Assembly: GCF_013409575.1 (NCBI RefSeq)
Contig: NZ_JACCCY010000002.1
Span: 310,001 to 374,000, forward strand
Direction of reading: 5' to 3'
Origin: Macellibacteroides fermentans
GTDB lineage: Bacteria; Bacteroidota; Bacteroidia; Bacteroidales; Tannerellaceae
Length of the DNA: 64,000 nucleotides
The position numbers and the translations under genes are program-made. Below the pieces are notes generated by a model that saw only the letters and a list, made by a program, of their open reading frames with translations, was not told the origin of the DNA and did no database searches. Shown here in pieces: positions 1 through 10,517 of the stretch; position 1 is the first letter of the stretch; each line of letters opens with the position of its first letter.

Positions 1-1561
1 TCAGAGTGAAGATGTTAATGCGGAAAACATCGCTACCTTGCTCAATGGTATTTGCCCTGAAAGCGTAGAGCTGAACTTCAAAACCTGTCACCGTAAGGCA
101 GAACAACTCATCAACATTTTAGCAGATTACCTTAAAGCGAAGAATGCAGACCTTAAGAAATGTTACGGTTCTGTAAACTACGATCCGTTCAAGCGGATGC
201 TTGTTAAAGGCAAGACAAATGATAACTGGGTAGCCAATGCCGTAGCCGTTTTTAACGCCGGTAAAGCCCTGCCTCGTTACAAGGTACTATCTGTAAATGC
301 ATTCTACTTCAACAATGCCGGTTCATATATCACCCAGGAACTGGGATATGCACTTGCCTGGGGTAACGAATTGCTGGCCAAGCTGGTTGAGGCCGGATGT
401 CGTGCCGACGAAGTTGCCAAAAAAATTAAATTCAACTTTGGTGTAGGATCAAACTACTTCCTCGAAATTGCTAAATTCCGTGCTGCACGTTGGTTGTGGG
501 CCGAAATCGTAGCAGCTTACGAACCTAAATGCCAACACGAAGATTGTCCTAACAACAAACCGGACGGTCTGTGTCGTTGCGCAGCCAAGATGCACATCCA
601 TGCACAAACTTCCGAATGGAATATGACGGTTTACGATGCTCACGTAAACTTGCTTCGTACCCAGACAGAAGCCATGTCGGCAGCATTGGCCGGAGTCGAT
701 TCAATTACGGTTCGTCCTTTCGATAAGATCTTTAAAAATCCGGATGATTTCTCAGAACGTATCGCACGTAACCAGCAATTGTTGCTGAAGGAAGAATGTC
801 ACCTCGACAAGGTGGTGGATCCTTCTGCCGGATCATACTATCTGGAAACACTTACGGTTTCTGTTGCAGATGTAGCCTGGAAGCTGTTTGTTGAAACAGA
901 AGAAAAGGGTGGATTCTTTGCAGCAGTGATGGCCGGCGATGTTCAGAACGCTGTGAACGCCTCTTCCAATGCACGCAAGGCAGCTATTGCTACCCGTAAA
1001 GAAGTGTTGTTGGGAACCAACCAGTTCCCTAACTTTACAGAACTGGCTGCTTCTAAAATAGAAGTGAAGACCTCTGTAAGCGATCCTTGCGCATGCAACT
1101 CGGACGAAACATTGCCAAAGCTTAACTTCGAAAGAGGAGCTTCTGCATTCGAAGCTTTGAGACTGGCTACAGAAAATAGCGGAAAGACTCCTAAAGCCTT
1201 TATGCTTACCATCGGTAATCTGGCAATGCGTCTGGCCCGTTCGCAGTTCTCTTGCAACTTCTTCGGATGTGCAGGATATAAGGTGATCGACAACCTTGGA
1301 TTCGAAACTGTGGAAGCAGGTGTTGAAGCAGCTGTTGCCGCCGGAGCCGAGATCGTGGTTCTTTGCTCAAGCGACGACGAGTATGCCGAATTGGCTCCTG
1401 CCGCCTTCAAAGCATTGAATGGCAGAGCAGAATTTGTAGTGGCCGGTATGCCTGCATGTATGGACGAACTGAAGGCACAGGGTATCACCCAGTACATCAA
1501 TGTTCGCTCCAACGTTTTGGAAACATTAAAGGCATTCAACGCTAAATTAGGAATCGCTTAA
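1..1561 (+). CDS. mutA: Methylmalonyl-CoA mutase small subunit (partial at 5' end)
   Basis: Small (beta) subunit of the heterodimeric mutase that interconverts succinyl-CoA and (R)-methylmalonyl-CoA in the cytosol, feeding propionate formation. The frame is open from base 2, so the true start lies upstream of the window. The TIM-barrel part shows [20 protein letters not shown] and [10 protein letters not shown], typical of mutase subunits. The C-terminal cobalamin-like domain has [17 protein letters not shown] but no DxHxxG cobalt ligand, as expected for the non-catalytic subunit. A Cys-rich insertion near position 530 ([17 protein letters not shown]) sits inside the barrel. mutB follows after 11 bases, so the two are surely one operon. 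Identification is firm; only the N-terminus is missing. Confidence 0.95.
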   Translation, partial: QSEDVNAENIATLLNGICPESVELNFKTCHRKAEQLINILADYLKAKNADLKKCYGSVNYDPFKRMLVKGKTNDNWVANAVAVFNAGKALPRYKVLSVNAFYFNNAGSYITQELGYALAWGNELLAKLVEAGCRADEVAKKIKFNFGVGSNYFLEIAKFRAARWLWAEIVAAYEPKCQHEDCPNNKPDGLCRCAAKMHIHAQTSEWNMTVYDAHVNLLRTQTEAMSAALAGVDSITVRPFDKIFKNPDDFSERIARNQQLLLKEECHLDKVVDPSAGSYYLETLTVSVADVAWKLFVETEEKGGFFAAVMAGDVQNAVNASSNARKAAIATRKEVLLGTNQFPNFTELAASKIEVKTSVSDPCACNSDETLPKLNFERGASAFEALRLATENSGKTPKAFMLTIGNLAMRLARSQFSCNFFGCAGYKVIDNLGFETVEAGVEAAVAAGAEIVVLCSSDDEYAELAPAAFKALNGRAEFVVAGMPACMDELKAQGITQYINVRSNVLETLKAFNAKLGIA

Positions 1562-1572
1562 GCAGAAACATC

Positions 1573-3720
1573 ATGAGACCAAATTTTAAAAATATAGATT
1601 ATAAGTCAGCCGGATTCGCAACAACCAATGTTGCCGAATGGGCTCAGGCAAACGGCATCGAAGCCAGCTGGAAAACTCCGGAACATATCGATGTAAAATC
1701 AGTATATACCAAAGAAGATTTGGAAGGAATGGAACATCTTAACTATGCTTCTGGTCTTCCTCCCTACCTTCGCGGTCCGTATAGCGGTATGTACGCTATG
1801 CGTCCCTGGACAATCCGTCAGTATGCCGGATTCTCTACAGCAGAAGAATCTAACGCATTTTACCGTCGTAACCTGGCTTCAGGTCAGAAAGGTTTGTCGG
1901 TTGCATTCGACCTTGCCACACACCGTGGCTACGATGCCGACCACGAACGTGTAGTAGGCGACGTAGGTAAAGCCGGGGTATCTATCTGTTCATTGGAAAA
2001 CATGAAAGTATTGTTCGACGGTATACCTTTGAACAAGATGTCTGTTTCTATGACTATGAACGGAGCCGTACTTCCCGTATTGGCATTCTACATCAATGCA
2101 GGTCTTGAGCAGGGAGCCAAGCTTGAAGAGATGGCCGGAACAATCCAGAACGATATCCTGAAAGAATTCATGGTGCGTAATACCTATATCTACCCACCCG
2201 AATTCTCAATGAAGATTATTGCAGACATCTTCGAATACACATCTCAGAAGATGCCTAAATTCAACTCTATCTCCATCTCAGGATACCACATGCAGGAAGC
2301 AGGAGCAACTGCCGATATCGAAATGGCATATACATTGGCAGACGGTATGGAATACCTTCGCGCCGGTATCAATGCAGGTATCGATGTAGACGCCTTTGCA
2401 CCCCGCTTGTCGTTCTTCTGGGCTATCGGTGTAAACCACTTTATGGAAATCGCCAAGATGCGTGCTGCACGTATGTTGTGGGCAAAGATCGTGAAGAGCT
2501 TCGGAGCCAAGAATCCAAAGTCGCTTGCTCTACGTACACACTGTCAGACATCGGGTTGGTCGTTAACAGAGCAAGATCCATTCAACAATGTGGGCCGTAC
2601 CTGTATCGAAGCCATGGCTGCCGCATTGGGACATACTCAGTCTCTGCACACCAACGCATTGGACGAGGCTATTGCCTTGCCAACCGATTTCTCTGCACGT
2701 ATCGCACGTAATACACAGATCTATATCCAGGAAGAGACACAGGTATGTAAAGAAATCGACCCATGGGCCGGATCTTACTACGTTGAAACTCTTACCAACG
2801 AGTTGGTACACAAAGGCTGGGCATTGATTCAGGAAATCGAAAGCATGGGTGGTATGGCAAAAGCTATCGAAACAGGTTTACCAAAACTACGTATCGAAGA
2901 AGCTGCAGCCCGTACGCAGGCTCGTATCGACTCAAAGAATCAAACGATCGTAGGTGTTAACAAATACCGTCTCGAGAAGGAAGATCCTATCGATATTCTC
3001 GAAATCGACAATACAGCTGTACGTTTGGAGCAGATCGAACGTTTGAATGAGTTGAAAGCCAACCGCGACGAAGCTGCCGTTAAGGAAGCTTTGGAAGCCA
3101 TTACAGAGTGTGCAAGAACTAAACAGGGTAACCTGCTCGAGCTTGCTGTTAAGGCAGCAGGTTTACGTGCTACTTTGGGAGAAATCTCCGATGCATGCGA
3201 AGCTGTTTCAGGACGTTATAAAGCAATTATCAGAACTATATCAGGCGTGTATTCATCAGAAACAAAGAAAGATGCCGACTTCGTAAAAGCTTGCGAACTG
3301 GCAGAAGCATTTGCTAAGAAAGAAGGTCGTCAGCCTCGTATCATGATTGCCAAGATGGGTCAGGACGGTCACGACCGTGGTGCGAAAGTGGTTGCAACCG
3401 GGTATGCCGACTGTGGATTCGACGTAGACATGGGACCATTGTTCCAGACTCCGGCCGAAGCTGCCCGTCAGGCTGTTGAAAACGACGTACACATCATGGG
3501 TGTATCTTCACTGGCTGCCGGTCACAAAACATTGGTACCGCAGGTTATTGAAGAGCTGAAGAAGCTGGGTCGCGAAGATATCATCGTTATTGCCGGTGGT
3601 GTTATTCCTGCCCAAGACTACGACTACCTTTATAAGGCCGGCGTAGCAGCAATCTTTGGTCCGGGTACGTCTGTAGCTAAAGCTGCGGTTCAGATCCTCG
3701 AAATTCTGTTGGGCGAATAA
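1573..3720 (+). CDS. mutB: Methylmalonyl-CoA mutase large subunit
   Basis: Catalytic alpha subunit (715 aa, the normal family length) of adenosylcobalamin-dependent methylmalonyl-CoA mutase. The N-terminal two thirds form the substrate barrel ([20 protein letters not shown] near residues 67-86; [11 protein letters not shown]). The C-terminal B12 domain carries the DxHxxG motif with D598, H600 and G603; His600 is the expected lower cobalt ligand. Later glycine-rich strands ([21 protein letters not shown]) complete the Rossmann-like fold. It lies 11 bases after mutA and ends 24 bases before a strong terminator hairpin, so mutAB forms the end of a transcription unit. Nothing in it looks damaged. 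Confidence 0.97.
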   Translation: MRPNFKNIDYKSAGFATTNVAEWAQANGIEASWKTPEHIDVKSVYTKEDLEGMEHLNYASGLPPYLRGPYSGMYAMRPWTIRQYAGFSTAEESNAFYRRNLASGQKGLSVAFDLATHRGYDADHERVVGDVGKAGVSICSLENMKVLFDGIPLNKMSVSMTMNGAVLPVLAFYINAGLEQGAKLEEMAGTIQNDILKEFMVRNTYIYPPEFSMKIIADIFEYTSQKMPKFNSISISGYHMQEAGATADIEMAYTLADGMEYLRAGINAGIDVDAFAPRLSFFWAIGVNHFMEIAKMRAARMLWAKIVKSFGAKNPKSLALRTHCQTSGWSLTEQDPFNNVGRTCIEAMAAALGHTQSLHTNALDEAIALPTDFSARIARNTQIYIQEETQVCKEIDPWAGSYYVETLTNELVHKGWALIQEIESMGGMAKAIETGLPKLRIEEAAARTQARIDSKNQTIVGVNKYRLEKEDPIDILEIDNTAVRLEQIERLNELKANRDEAAVKEALEAITECARTKQGNLLELAVKAAGLRATLGEISDACEAVSGRYKAIIRTISGVYSSETKKDADFVKACELAEAFAKKEGRQPRIMIAKMGQDGHDRGAKVVATGYADCGFDVDMGPLFQTPAEAARQAVENDVHIMGVSSLAAGHKTLVPQVIEELKKLGREDIIVIAGGVIPAQDYDYLYKAGVAAIFGPGTSVAKAAVQILEILLGE

Positions 3721-3744
3721 TTTCGATCCAATTCTCATACAAAG

Positions 3745-3774
3745 GGCGCGGACCGAAAGGAGCCGCGCCTTTTT
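3745..3774 (+). terminator. Intrinsic terminator after mutB
   Basis: A perfect 7-bp GC stem (GGCGCGG at 3745-3751 pairs with CCGCGCC at 3763-3769) with an 11-base loop is followed directly by TTTTT. It ends the mutAB transcript and separates it from the next gene. Confidence 0.9.
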
Positions 3775-3807
3775 ACATTTGTATACGTCCATCTTTTGTC
3801 AATCTTA

Positions 3808-3838
3808 TTCGTTCATTCCATCAGAACCACTATCTTTG
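3808..3838 (+). promoter_or_regulatory. Candidate Bacteroidetes promoter for the DUF362 gene
   Basis: TATCTTTG at 3831-3838 matches the Bacteroidetes -7 consensus TAnnTTTG. TTCG at 3808-3811, 19 bases upstream, is a weak -33 candidate. The start codon follows 21 bases later. The position just after the mutB terminator supports it. Confidence 0.55.
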
Positions 3839-3859
3839 TATATAAATAAGCATTATTCC

Positions 3860-4978
3860 ATGGAACCATCAAAAGTATATTTTACAAATTTGCGTACCAA
3901 TGCATCGTGCAATCTGCTCGATAAGATGGAACGCGTGGTAAAAAGGGCCGGTATTGCCGGAATCAATTTCGAAAAACAATTTGTGGCCATAAAGATACAT
4001 TTTGGCGAACCCGGTAACCTGGCTTATATTCGTCCCAATTATGCGGCCCGCATGGCAAACCTTTTACGCTCGTTCGGAGCCAGACCGTTTCTTACCGACT
4101 GTAACACGCTTTATTCAGGCAGACGGGCCAACGCGGTAGATCACCTGCGTAGTGCCATGGAAAATGGTTACAACCCCATCTCGGCACAATGCGATGTGAT
4201 AATCGGCGACGGACTGAAGGGAACCGACTACCGCGAGATTGAGGTAAACGGAGCATACTGCAAAGCACCCAAGATAGGAAGCGCCATAGCCGATGCCGAT
4301 ATCATTGTGTCCATGACCCATTTTAAAGGACACGAACAAGCCGGATTTGGAGGCGTATTGAAAAACCTTGGTATGGGATGCGCCAGCAGAGGCGGAAAAA
4401 TGGAACTACACGCAGCATCTCAGCCCCAGATAGATACCGAGCAGTGTACAGGATGTAACATCTGCGTAAAAAACTGTGCCCACGATGCAATCCATCTTAA
4501 CAGCACACGCAAAGCGGAAATCGATTACGCGAAGTGTGTGGGATGCGGACAATGTGTGGCACTCTGCCAGTACGACGGTGCAGTAATGGGGGCAGGAGAT
4601 ACCTCCGAAAACATGAACTGCAAGATTGCCGAATATACCCAGGCAGTACTTAAAGACAAGCCCCATTTCCATGTAAGCTTTATCATGAACGTTTCTCCCG
4701 AGTGCGATTGCTGGCACACCAACGATGCAGCTGTGATACCCGACCTGGGTATAGCCGCCTCTTTCGACCCGGTGGCTTTAGACAAGGCCTGTGTGGATAT
4801 GGTAACCAATGCACCAATTCTGCCCAATAACCGGTTGGCCGACAAACACCCCCACGAGCACCTCGAAGGCGAAGATAAATTTCATCACATGCACCCGGAC
4901 ACCAACTGGCGCGCCGGCCTCGAACATGCCGAAAAGCTGGGAATCGGTACCATGCAGTACGAATTAATCACCGTATAA
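3860..4978 (+). CDS. DUF362 domain protein with two [4Fe-4S] ferredoxin clusters
   Basis: Iron-sulfur protein of the DUF362 family (372 aa), common in anaerobes, cytosolic, exact reaction unknown. The N-terminal DUF362 part (residues 1-190) contains SMTHFKGHEQAGFGGVLKNL, the family hallmark. Two CxxCxxCxxxC ferredoxin motifs follow (C196/C199/C202/C206 and C226/C229/C232/C236), each expected to bind one [4Fe-4S] cluster. A DUF362 C-terminal part closes the protein. I chose the ATG at 3860 because a TAnnTTTG promoter sits just upstream at 3831; the longer frame from 3779 would overlap that promoter. mnmE begins 33 bases later, so the two may be co-transcribed. Electron transfer is inferred from the clusters. 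Confidence 0.88.
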   Translation: MEPSKVYFTNLRTNASCNLLDKMERVVKRAGIAGINFEKQFVAIKIHFGEPGNLAYIRPNYAARMANLLRSFGARPFLTDCNTLYSGRRANAVDHLRSAMENGYNPISAQCDVIIGDGLKGTDYREIEVNGAYCKAPKIGSAIADADIIVSMTHFKGHEQAGFGGVLKNLGMGCASRGGKMELHAASQPQIDTEQCTGCNICVKNCAHDAIHLNSTRKAEIDYAKCVGCGQCVALCQYDGAVMGAGDTSENMNCKIAEYTQAVLKDKPHFHVSFIMNVSPECDCWHTNDAAVIPDLGIAASFDPVALDKACVDMVTNAPILPNNRLADKHPHEHLEGEDKFHHMHPDTNWRAGLEHAEKLGIGTMQYELITV

Positions 4979-5011
4979 TCTTTAAACATCAAAACAACGT
5001 ATCCAATAGCT

Positions 5012-6412
5012 ATGAGTACCATCCATCAAGACACCATATGTGCCGTATCTACCGCCCCCGGAACAGGCGGTGTAGCCATTATCCGTGTATCCGGTCCCGA
5101 TGCCATTCAGTCGGTGCATGCCATATATGCCCCCATGAAATCCGGCAAGAGTCTGCTTACCCAGAAAGCCTATACCATCACTTTCGGGAACATCGTATGC
5201 GGAGATCAGCTGGTGGACGAGGTGCTGGTATCCCTTTTCCGTGAACCCCATTCCTTTACCGGCGAAGACACGGTCGAAATTACCTGTCACGGATCGGTAT
5301 TCATACAACAACAGATACTCGAACTCCTTATCAAACAAGGTTGCCGGTCGGCTTTACCCGGCGAATTCACCCAACGTGCCTTCCTGAACGGCAAGATGGA
5401 CTTAAGTCAGGCCGAAGCTGTGGCCGACCTTATTGCATCCACCTCTGCGGGAACCCATAAGCTCGCTTTGAGTCAGATGCGTGGCGGATTCAGCAACGAG
5501 CTGTACAAACTTCGCACCCAGCTGCTCGACTTTGCCTCCCTTATCGAACTGGAGCTGGACTTCAGTGAAGAGGATGTGGAGTTTGCAGACCGCTCCAACC
5601 TGTATAATCTGGCCGATACAATTAAAAAAGTAATCGGCGGACTGGCCGACTCCTTTAGGGTCGGTAATGCCATAAAGAACGGTATCCCTGTGGCGATAAT
5701 CGGCGAAACCAATGCCGGCAAATCCACCCTGCTCAACCTGCTGCTCAACGAAGAAAAGGCCATCGTATCCGATATTCACGGAACCACGCGCGATGTGATA
5801 GAAGATACCATCAACCTGAACGGCATCACGTTCCGGTTTATCGATACCGCCGGAATCCGCGAAACCAGCGATACGATCGAAAGTCTGGGTATCGAACGCA
5901 CCTACCAGAAGATGGAACAGGCAACCCTTGTGTTGTGGGTGATCGACTTAACCAGTCCCGATGCCCTTATCGAAACCCTGGCGCACCTTATCGAACCCAA
6001 GCTGAGCGGAAAGAAGGTAATACTAGTATTCAATAAAGCCGACCTGCTCACCCCGCAGGAGGTAGCCGCCAAGCAGAGCCTGCTGGACAAAGTGCAGGCC
6101 GAAAAGATCACCATCTCGGCTAAGTTCAAGAACAATACAGACCGTCTGCAGACCAAACTGGTGGAAGCAGCCAACCTGCCCGAAGTAGGACAAAACGACG
6201 TAATCGTAACCAATATCCGTCATTACGAAGCCCTTACCCGCGCACTGGAAGCCATCCAGCGCGTAATATCCGGCATGGATAATGGCATAAGCAGCGACTT
6301 CCTGGCTCAGGACATCCGCGAATGCATGCACTACCTAGGCGAAATAACCGGACAAATCAGCAACGACGAAATATTAGGTAACATCTTCGCCAAGTTCTGT
6401 ATAGGTAAATAA
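5012..6412 (+). CDS. mnmE: tRNA uridine-5-carboxymethylaminomethyl(34) synthesis GTPase MnmE
   Basis: GTPase that with MnmG installs the carboxymethylaminomethyl group on wobble uridine 34 of certain tRNAs. At 466 aa it has full family length. The N-terminal folate-binding domain begins TICAVSTAPGTGGVAIIRVSG. The helical domain carries the G domain with P-loop GETNAGKS at residues 231-238, DTAG (switch II) and NKAD (G4). The last residues are CIGK, the C-terminal cysteine motif needed for modification. It follows the DUF362 gene by 33 bases with no visible promoter and ends before a terminator at 6452. A housekeeping gene, so the chromosome is ordinary to this point. Confidence 0.97.
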   Translation: MSTIHQDTICAVSTAPGTGGVAIIRVSGPDAIQSVHAIYAPMKSGKSLLTQKAYTITFGNIVCGDQLVDEVLVSLFREPHSFTGEDTVEITCHGSVFIQQQILELLIKQGCRSALPGEFTQRAFLNGKMDLSQAEAVADLIASTSAGTHKLALSQMRGGFSNELYKLRTQLLDFASLIELELDFSEEDVEFADRSNLYNLADTIKKVIGGLADSFRVGNAIKNGIPVAIIGETNAGKSTLLNLLLNEEKAIVSDIHGTTRDVIEDTINLNGITFRFIDTAGIRETSDTIESLGIERTYQKMEQATLVLWVIDLTSPDALIETLAHLIEPKLSGKKVILVFNKADLLTPQEVAAKQSLLDKVQAEKITISAKFKNNTDRLQTKLVEAANLPEVGQNDVIVTNIRHYEALTRALEAIQRVISGMDNGISSDFLAQDIRECMHYLGEITGQISNDEILGNIFAKFCIGK

Positions 6413-6451
6413 ATAGCTTATTGTTTTATTTAAAATGATTATAATCGATTA

Positions 6452-6486
6452 AAAAGGCGTTCATTATGGACGCCTTTTATTTTTAG
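6452..6486 (+). terminator. Intrinsic terminator after mnmE
   Basis: AAAAGGCGT (6452-6460) pairs perfectly with ACGCCTTTT (6470-6478) across a 9-base loop, and ATTTTT follows. The A-rich 5' arm could also end transcripts coming from the right. Confidence 0.88.
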
Positions 6487-6550
6487 TAGAAGAATGACTA
6501 ATATTTTAGCATTTAACATAGTTCTCATAACGTCAATTCTATTAATTGAG

Positions 6551-6558
6551 TATTTTTG
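6551..6558 (+). promoter_or_regulatory. Candidate -7 element for the helicase gene
   Basis: TATTTTTG fits TAnnTTTG and lies 52 bases before the helicase start, after the mnmE terminator. I see no convincing -33 TTTG at the usual spacing, so this is a weak call. Confidence 0.35.
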
Positions 6559-6610
6559 TGTAGTGTAAAAGCTAATACCATCTTTTCTATAAATATACAA
6601 ACGATAAAGC

Positions 6611-9600
6611 ATGAGTCTTTCTATAGGAGTATACGAGCAGATAGTCAACAACTTAATTCGAGTCAAGCTAGATAGCATTGATACCTGCCAGTTTTTCGTA
6701 GGCACAAAGTCAATCAGTAAGATTGACGCAATCAATCTGCTCTGCAAATACCTTCAGCATCTACTGGAGATTGCTTTTGCAAACATCAATGAAGAGGAGG
6801 ACTCTGACAAGTGTTCTCGATTTGTCAATGATATAATAATTAATTTGGGGCGCGACTTCAACATAGAAGATAGTCAGGAGAACCTTATTGATGCCGGAAG
6901 GTCAATCCTTACAGCAGTTGTCGACAAGACCAGATGCGATTACCCCGACATAGAGCAATACATCAAAGATATTACACCGGAGACGACACTGAGCAGAAGT
7001 GCTCTGTTCTTTGGCGGTAAAGGTCCAACAGATATGCAAAGCGAACTCAACAGGGAGATCCTATGCTCTGATGAAATCTGCTGGGTTATCTCATTTATAA
7101 AAGTCAGTGGTCTTAATCTTCTCTGGAAAAGTTTGCAGCGATTCACTTCAGAAGGCAAAAAACTGAGAATAATCACAACAACTTATACAGGTGCAACAGA
7201 ATATGAAGCAATATCTAGATTAGCTTACCTGCCAAATACCGAGATTAAGATTACATATGATGGGACCCAGGACCGACTTCATGCAAAGTCATATATCTTC
7301 CTAAGGAATTCGGGTTTCCATTCAGCGTACATCGGCTCCAGCAATCTTTCTTCGTATGCACTTAAAGATGGTAAAGAATGGAATTTTAAAGCAACTCAAT
7401 TCGAACTGCCACATATCATTGAGTCTGTAAGAAACTCATTTGAGAGCTACTGGAATGACGAGACCTTCGAAGATTTTATTCCAGGCATCAGCGATGAGCG
7501 TTTAAAGAAAGCTCTTGGTGCTACATGGGACGATCCGCTACTTGATTTCTCTGCCCTGGATTTAATGCGGGCAAAAGACTATCAGCAGGAGATACTTGAA
7601 AAGCTGGATGTAGAAAGAAATGTTCACGGACATTTCCGAAATCTTGTTGTTGCGGCAACAGGAACAGGCAAGACTGTTATTGCTGCTTTTGATTTCATGA
7701 GGTATAAAGAACAGCACCCAGACTGTCATTTGCTATTTATTGCCCATAGACAGGAGATTTTGAAACAGGCGATGAAAACATTCAGCATAGTTCTTGGGGA
7801 CCCCAATTTCGGAGACTTATGGGATGGTGAAAACGAGCCTCAAAGCTACCAACATGTTTTTGCCAGTAAAGACACGTTGAGGAATAGACTAGACAGTCTA
7901 AATCTTTCTGCAGACTATTACCAATATGTCATTGTCGACGAGGTTCATCATATAGTTGCACCTACCTATGTGAAACTGATGACTTACTTCAAACCGGAGA
8001 TTCTGCTTGGTCTTACCGCAACTCCCGAAAGAACCAATTCAGAAGAGGATATCACCGTATTCTTTGATGGACACATTTCGGCAGAAATACGCCTTCCAGC
8101 CGCTTTGAATGCTGGTCTGCTAGCCCCATTCCACTATTATGGAATACCAGATAATATTGAACTCACAGAAGTTAAATGGAGCGGTCATGGATATGATCCG
8201 TCTGAGCTGACAAAGATATATACCAGTAATGATTACCGTACAGGTCTTATTCTGAAGAAAATGCAGGAGTATATCGGGAATAATAACCTTCACAAGGTTA
8301 AGGCTCTGTGTTTCTGTGTCAATAAGGATCACGCCCGTTATATGAACGCAAAGTTCACACTTTCTGGTCTTCGTTCCGACATGCTTACCAGCGATGATTC
8401 AGACACACACCGAAATGTTGTCCAGAAACGTTTACGCTTAGGACAGATCAACTACCTATTTGTTGTAGACCTTTTCAATGAAGGTGTAGATATTCCGGAG
8501 ATTGACACCATTCTGTTCTTACGCCCTACCGAAAGCTGTACTGTGTTTTTGCAGCAGTTCGGTCGTGGGCTACGTAAACATAAAAATAAGGATCATCTTA
8601 CTGTTCTTGATTTTGTTGGTCATTCCAGAACAGAGTTCAATTACAAAGACAGGTTTGAAGCCCTGATAGGACGCCATTCACGTAACATCATTGAAGAAAT
8701 AAAGGGCGGATTTACCAATGCTCCGTTTGGTTGTAAAATCACACTGGAAAAGAAGGCCCAGGAAGAAATACTTGCCAATATCGAAGGCTTCATCAGAAGC
8801 ATGAGAAAGGACAAGATCATTCAGGAAGTAGCAACTTTCAGGAAAGCTAATCCTATAGGCTTCTCTTTATCATCTTTCTTGAATTACACCCATATTCCTC
8901 TCCACAAGATATATAATGTTATGACCTGGGGTGAATTCTGCTCAGCCGCTGGCGTCCAATCCGAGTTGTCGCCAAATGTGGCAGCCATTAAATTTGCAGT
9001 AAGTAAAAAATGGATGGCAACAGATTCCTTCAGTTACTTCAGCAAACTGATATCTTTCGTGGATTCAGGTTTTAAAGTCGAAGTATCGAGCTTCTCTGAT
9101 ACCGAAATGAGGTATGCTACGATGTTCTATTATGACTTGTTCGATACCGCTGGAGCATTCGATTCAATTCAGGACATGTTCGATAGTTTAGCCCAGGACA
9201 ACCTGTTTATAAGCGAAGTGAAAGAAGTGCTATACATTTTAAGAGAAAGATGCTCTTCGCCAGAAAAGACTGACAATAGCATATATTCCGGTTGGAATCC
9301 GCTGAAACTTCACGGTGTCTATACAAAGGCCCAGATACAATCAGCCCTTGGCTTATCAACATTTTATAAGAAATCATCTGCTCGTGAAGGTGTTGAAAGA
9401 ATCTGGGGAATCAATCTTGAAGCAATGTTTGTAGATGTGATCAAGAAACGTGAAGAGGGTTCAACAACTGATTACAAGGATTTCGCAATGGGCAAGAAAC
9501 GTTTCCATTGGGAAACCCAAAGCACTGTATCCAGCACATCGCCGACAGCAGAGAATTACCGCAACAGAACGAATCACCAGCTCCTTTTTGTGCGCCAGCA

Positions 9601-9766
9601 ATCCACCCACCCCGAAACCAAAGCCACCATGGGATATGTTTATCTTGGAGAAGTCGAACTAGTATCGATGGAGGGATCACGGCCTATTCAGATTGTTTGG
9701 GAACTCAAGTCTCCTATGTCTGAGTCCGCATACGCATTTGCATCTCAATATAAGGCGATAGGATAG
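6611..9766 (+). CDS. PLD-like nuclease / DEAD-box helicase / DUF3427 protein
   Basis: Large 1051-aa multidomain protein predicted to act on nucleic acid. Residues about 130-300 form a phospholipase-D-like domain with an HxK pair (H224, K226) followed by GSSNLS, as in PLD-family nucleases. A superfamily-2 helicase follows: Walker A ATGTGKT with K354, motif II DEVH at 443-446, motif III GLTATPER, and motif VI QQFGRGLRKH. The C-terminal third fits DUF3427, including a segment GYVYLGEVELVS. The protein stands alone between a terminator and a hydrolase gene. Proteins of this build occur in variable regions and are often suspected of DNA repair or anti-phage roles; that role is inference. No frameshift is seen. 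Confidence 0.85.
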   Translation: MSLSIGVYEQIVNNLIRVKLDSIDTCQFFVGTKSISKIDAINLLCKYLQHLLEIAFANINEEEDSDKCSRFVNDIIINLGRDFNIEDSQENLIDAGRSILTAVVDKTRCDYPDIEQYIKDITPETTLSRSALFFGGKGPTDMQSELNREILCSDEICWVISFIKVSGLNLLWKSLQRFTSEGKKLRIITTTYTGATEYEAISRLAYLPNTEIKITYDGTQDRLHAKSYIFLRNSGFHSAYIGSSNLSSYALKDGKEWNFKATQFELPHIIESVRNSFESYWNDETFEDFIPGISDERLKKALGATWDDPLLDFSALDLMRAKDYQQEILEKLDVERNVHGHFRNLVVAATGTGKTVIAAFDFMRYKEQHPDCHLLFIAHRQEILKQAMKTFSIVLGDPNFGDLWDGENEPQSYQHVFASKDTLRNRLDSLNLSADYYQYVIVDEVHHIVAPTYVKLMTYFKPEILLGLTATPERTNSEEDITVFFDGHISAEIRLPAALNAGLLAPFHYYGIPDNIELTEVKWSGHGYDPSELTKIYTSNDYRTGLILKKMQEYIGNNNLHKVKALCFCVNKDHARYMNAKFTLSGLRSDMLTSDDSDTHRNVVQKRLRLGQINYLFVVDLFNEGVDIPEIDTILFLRPTESCTVFLQQFGRGLRKHKNKDHLTVLDFVGHSRTEFNYKDRFEALIGRHSRNIIEEIKGGFTNAPFGCKITLEKKAQEEILANIEGFIRSMRKDKIIQEVATFRKANPIGFSLSSFLNYTHIPLHKIYNVMTWGEFCSAAGVQSELSPNVAAIKFAVSKKWMATDSFSYFSKLISFVDSGFKVEVSSFSDTEMRYATMFYYDLFDTAGAFDSIQDMFDSLAQDNLFISEVKEVLYILRERCSSPEKTDNSIYSGWNPLKLHGVYTKAQIQSALGLSTFYKKSSAREGVERIWGINLEAMFVDVIKKREEGSTTDYKDFAMGKKRFHWETQSTVSSTSPTAENYRNRTNHQLLFVRQQSTHPETKATMGYVYLGEVELVSMEGSRPIQIVWELKSPMSESAYAFASQYKAIG

Positions 9767-9806
9767 CATTCAGACTGCTTTTTCTAACAAATAACAAAGG
9801 TTTAAA

Positions 9807-10517
9807 ATGAAGATAAATGTATTAGATATTAGTTTTGAGTATAACGGAACCTCACAGACAATAAATCCGGTCATTATACAAGATAATGAAACTATGATTT
9901 TAGTTGACACAGGTTATCCTGATCAGATTGGATTACTTGAAGAATCGGCTAAACAAAATGATATTTCACTTGATAAATTAACCCATATCATTATAACACA
10001 TCACGATTATGATCATGTAGGTTCATTAGCAGCGCTCAAGCGGAGGTTCCCTCCTGTCAAAATATTGGCTTCCCGGATAGAGAAAGAATACATTGAAAAG
10101 CAAAGAAAACCATTGCGGTTGGAGCAAGCAGAGAAGATATATCCTTCATTGTCGGAGGTCGACAAAGAGCAAGCCCTTATATTCCATAAAACGTTAGAAA
10201 GTGTTGAAGGTGCTGAGGTGAATGAAGTTTTAGAAAATCATCAAATATTACCTGTTGGAAATGGGATAGAGGTGGTTTTCACTCCCGGACATACAGCCGG
10301 CCATATCTCTTTGTACATCAAAGAAAATAAAACTTTTATTGCAGGCGATGCACTTGTGTTGATTGATGATAAGCTTGTTATTCCATATCCTCATTTTGCC
10401 TACGATGCAGATAAAGCTAAAGAGTCCGTAAAGCATCTATTCTCTTATGAGATTGAAGAGCTTATCTGTTATCATGGAGGCTTAATTAAGAGTAATTGGA
10501 AAGATTTACTATCATGA
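9807..10517 (+). CDS. Metallo-beta-lactamase-fold hydrolase
   Basis: Metal-dependent hydrolase of 236 aa, cytosolic (no signal peptide). The main metal motif reads THHDYDHVGS, so the family HxHxDH appears as HxDxDH, a variant seen in some MBL subfamilies. Other ligands are the His in TPGHTAGH, the Asp in FIAGDAL and the late His in CYHGG. The substrate is unknown. The stop codon overlaps the start of the next gene as ATGA (10514-10517), which points to translational coupling with the Cys-rich protein. It starts 40 bases after the helicase and could share its transcript. Confidence 0.85.
   Translation: MKINVLDISFEYNGTSQTINPVIIQDNETMILVDTGYPDQIGLLEESAKQNDISLDKLTHIIITHHDYDHVGSLAALKRRFPPVKILASRIEKEYIEKQRKPLRLEQAEKIYPSLSEVDKEQALIFHKTLESVEGAEVNEVLENHQILPVGNGIEVVFTPGHTAGHISLYIKENKTFIAGDALVLIDDKLVIPYPHFAYDADKAKESVKHLFSYEIEELICYHGGLIKSNWKDLLS

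Noticed and set aside
943-1539. 198-aa frame antisense to mutA
   Set aside because: It lies wholly inside mutA on the opposite strand and reflects codon bias only.
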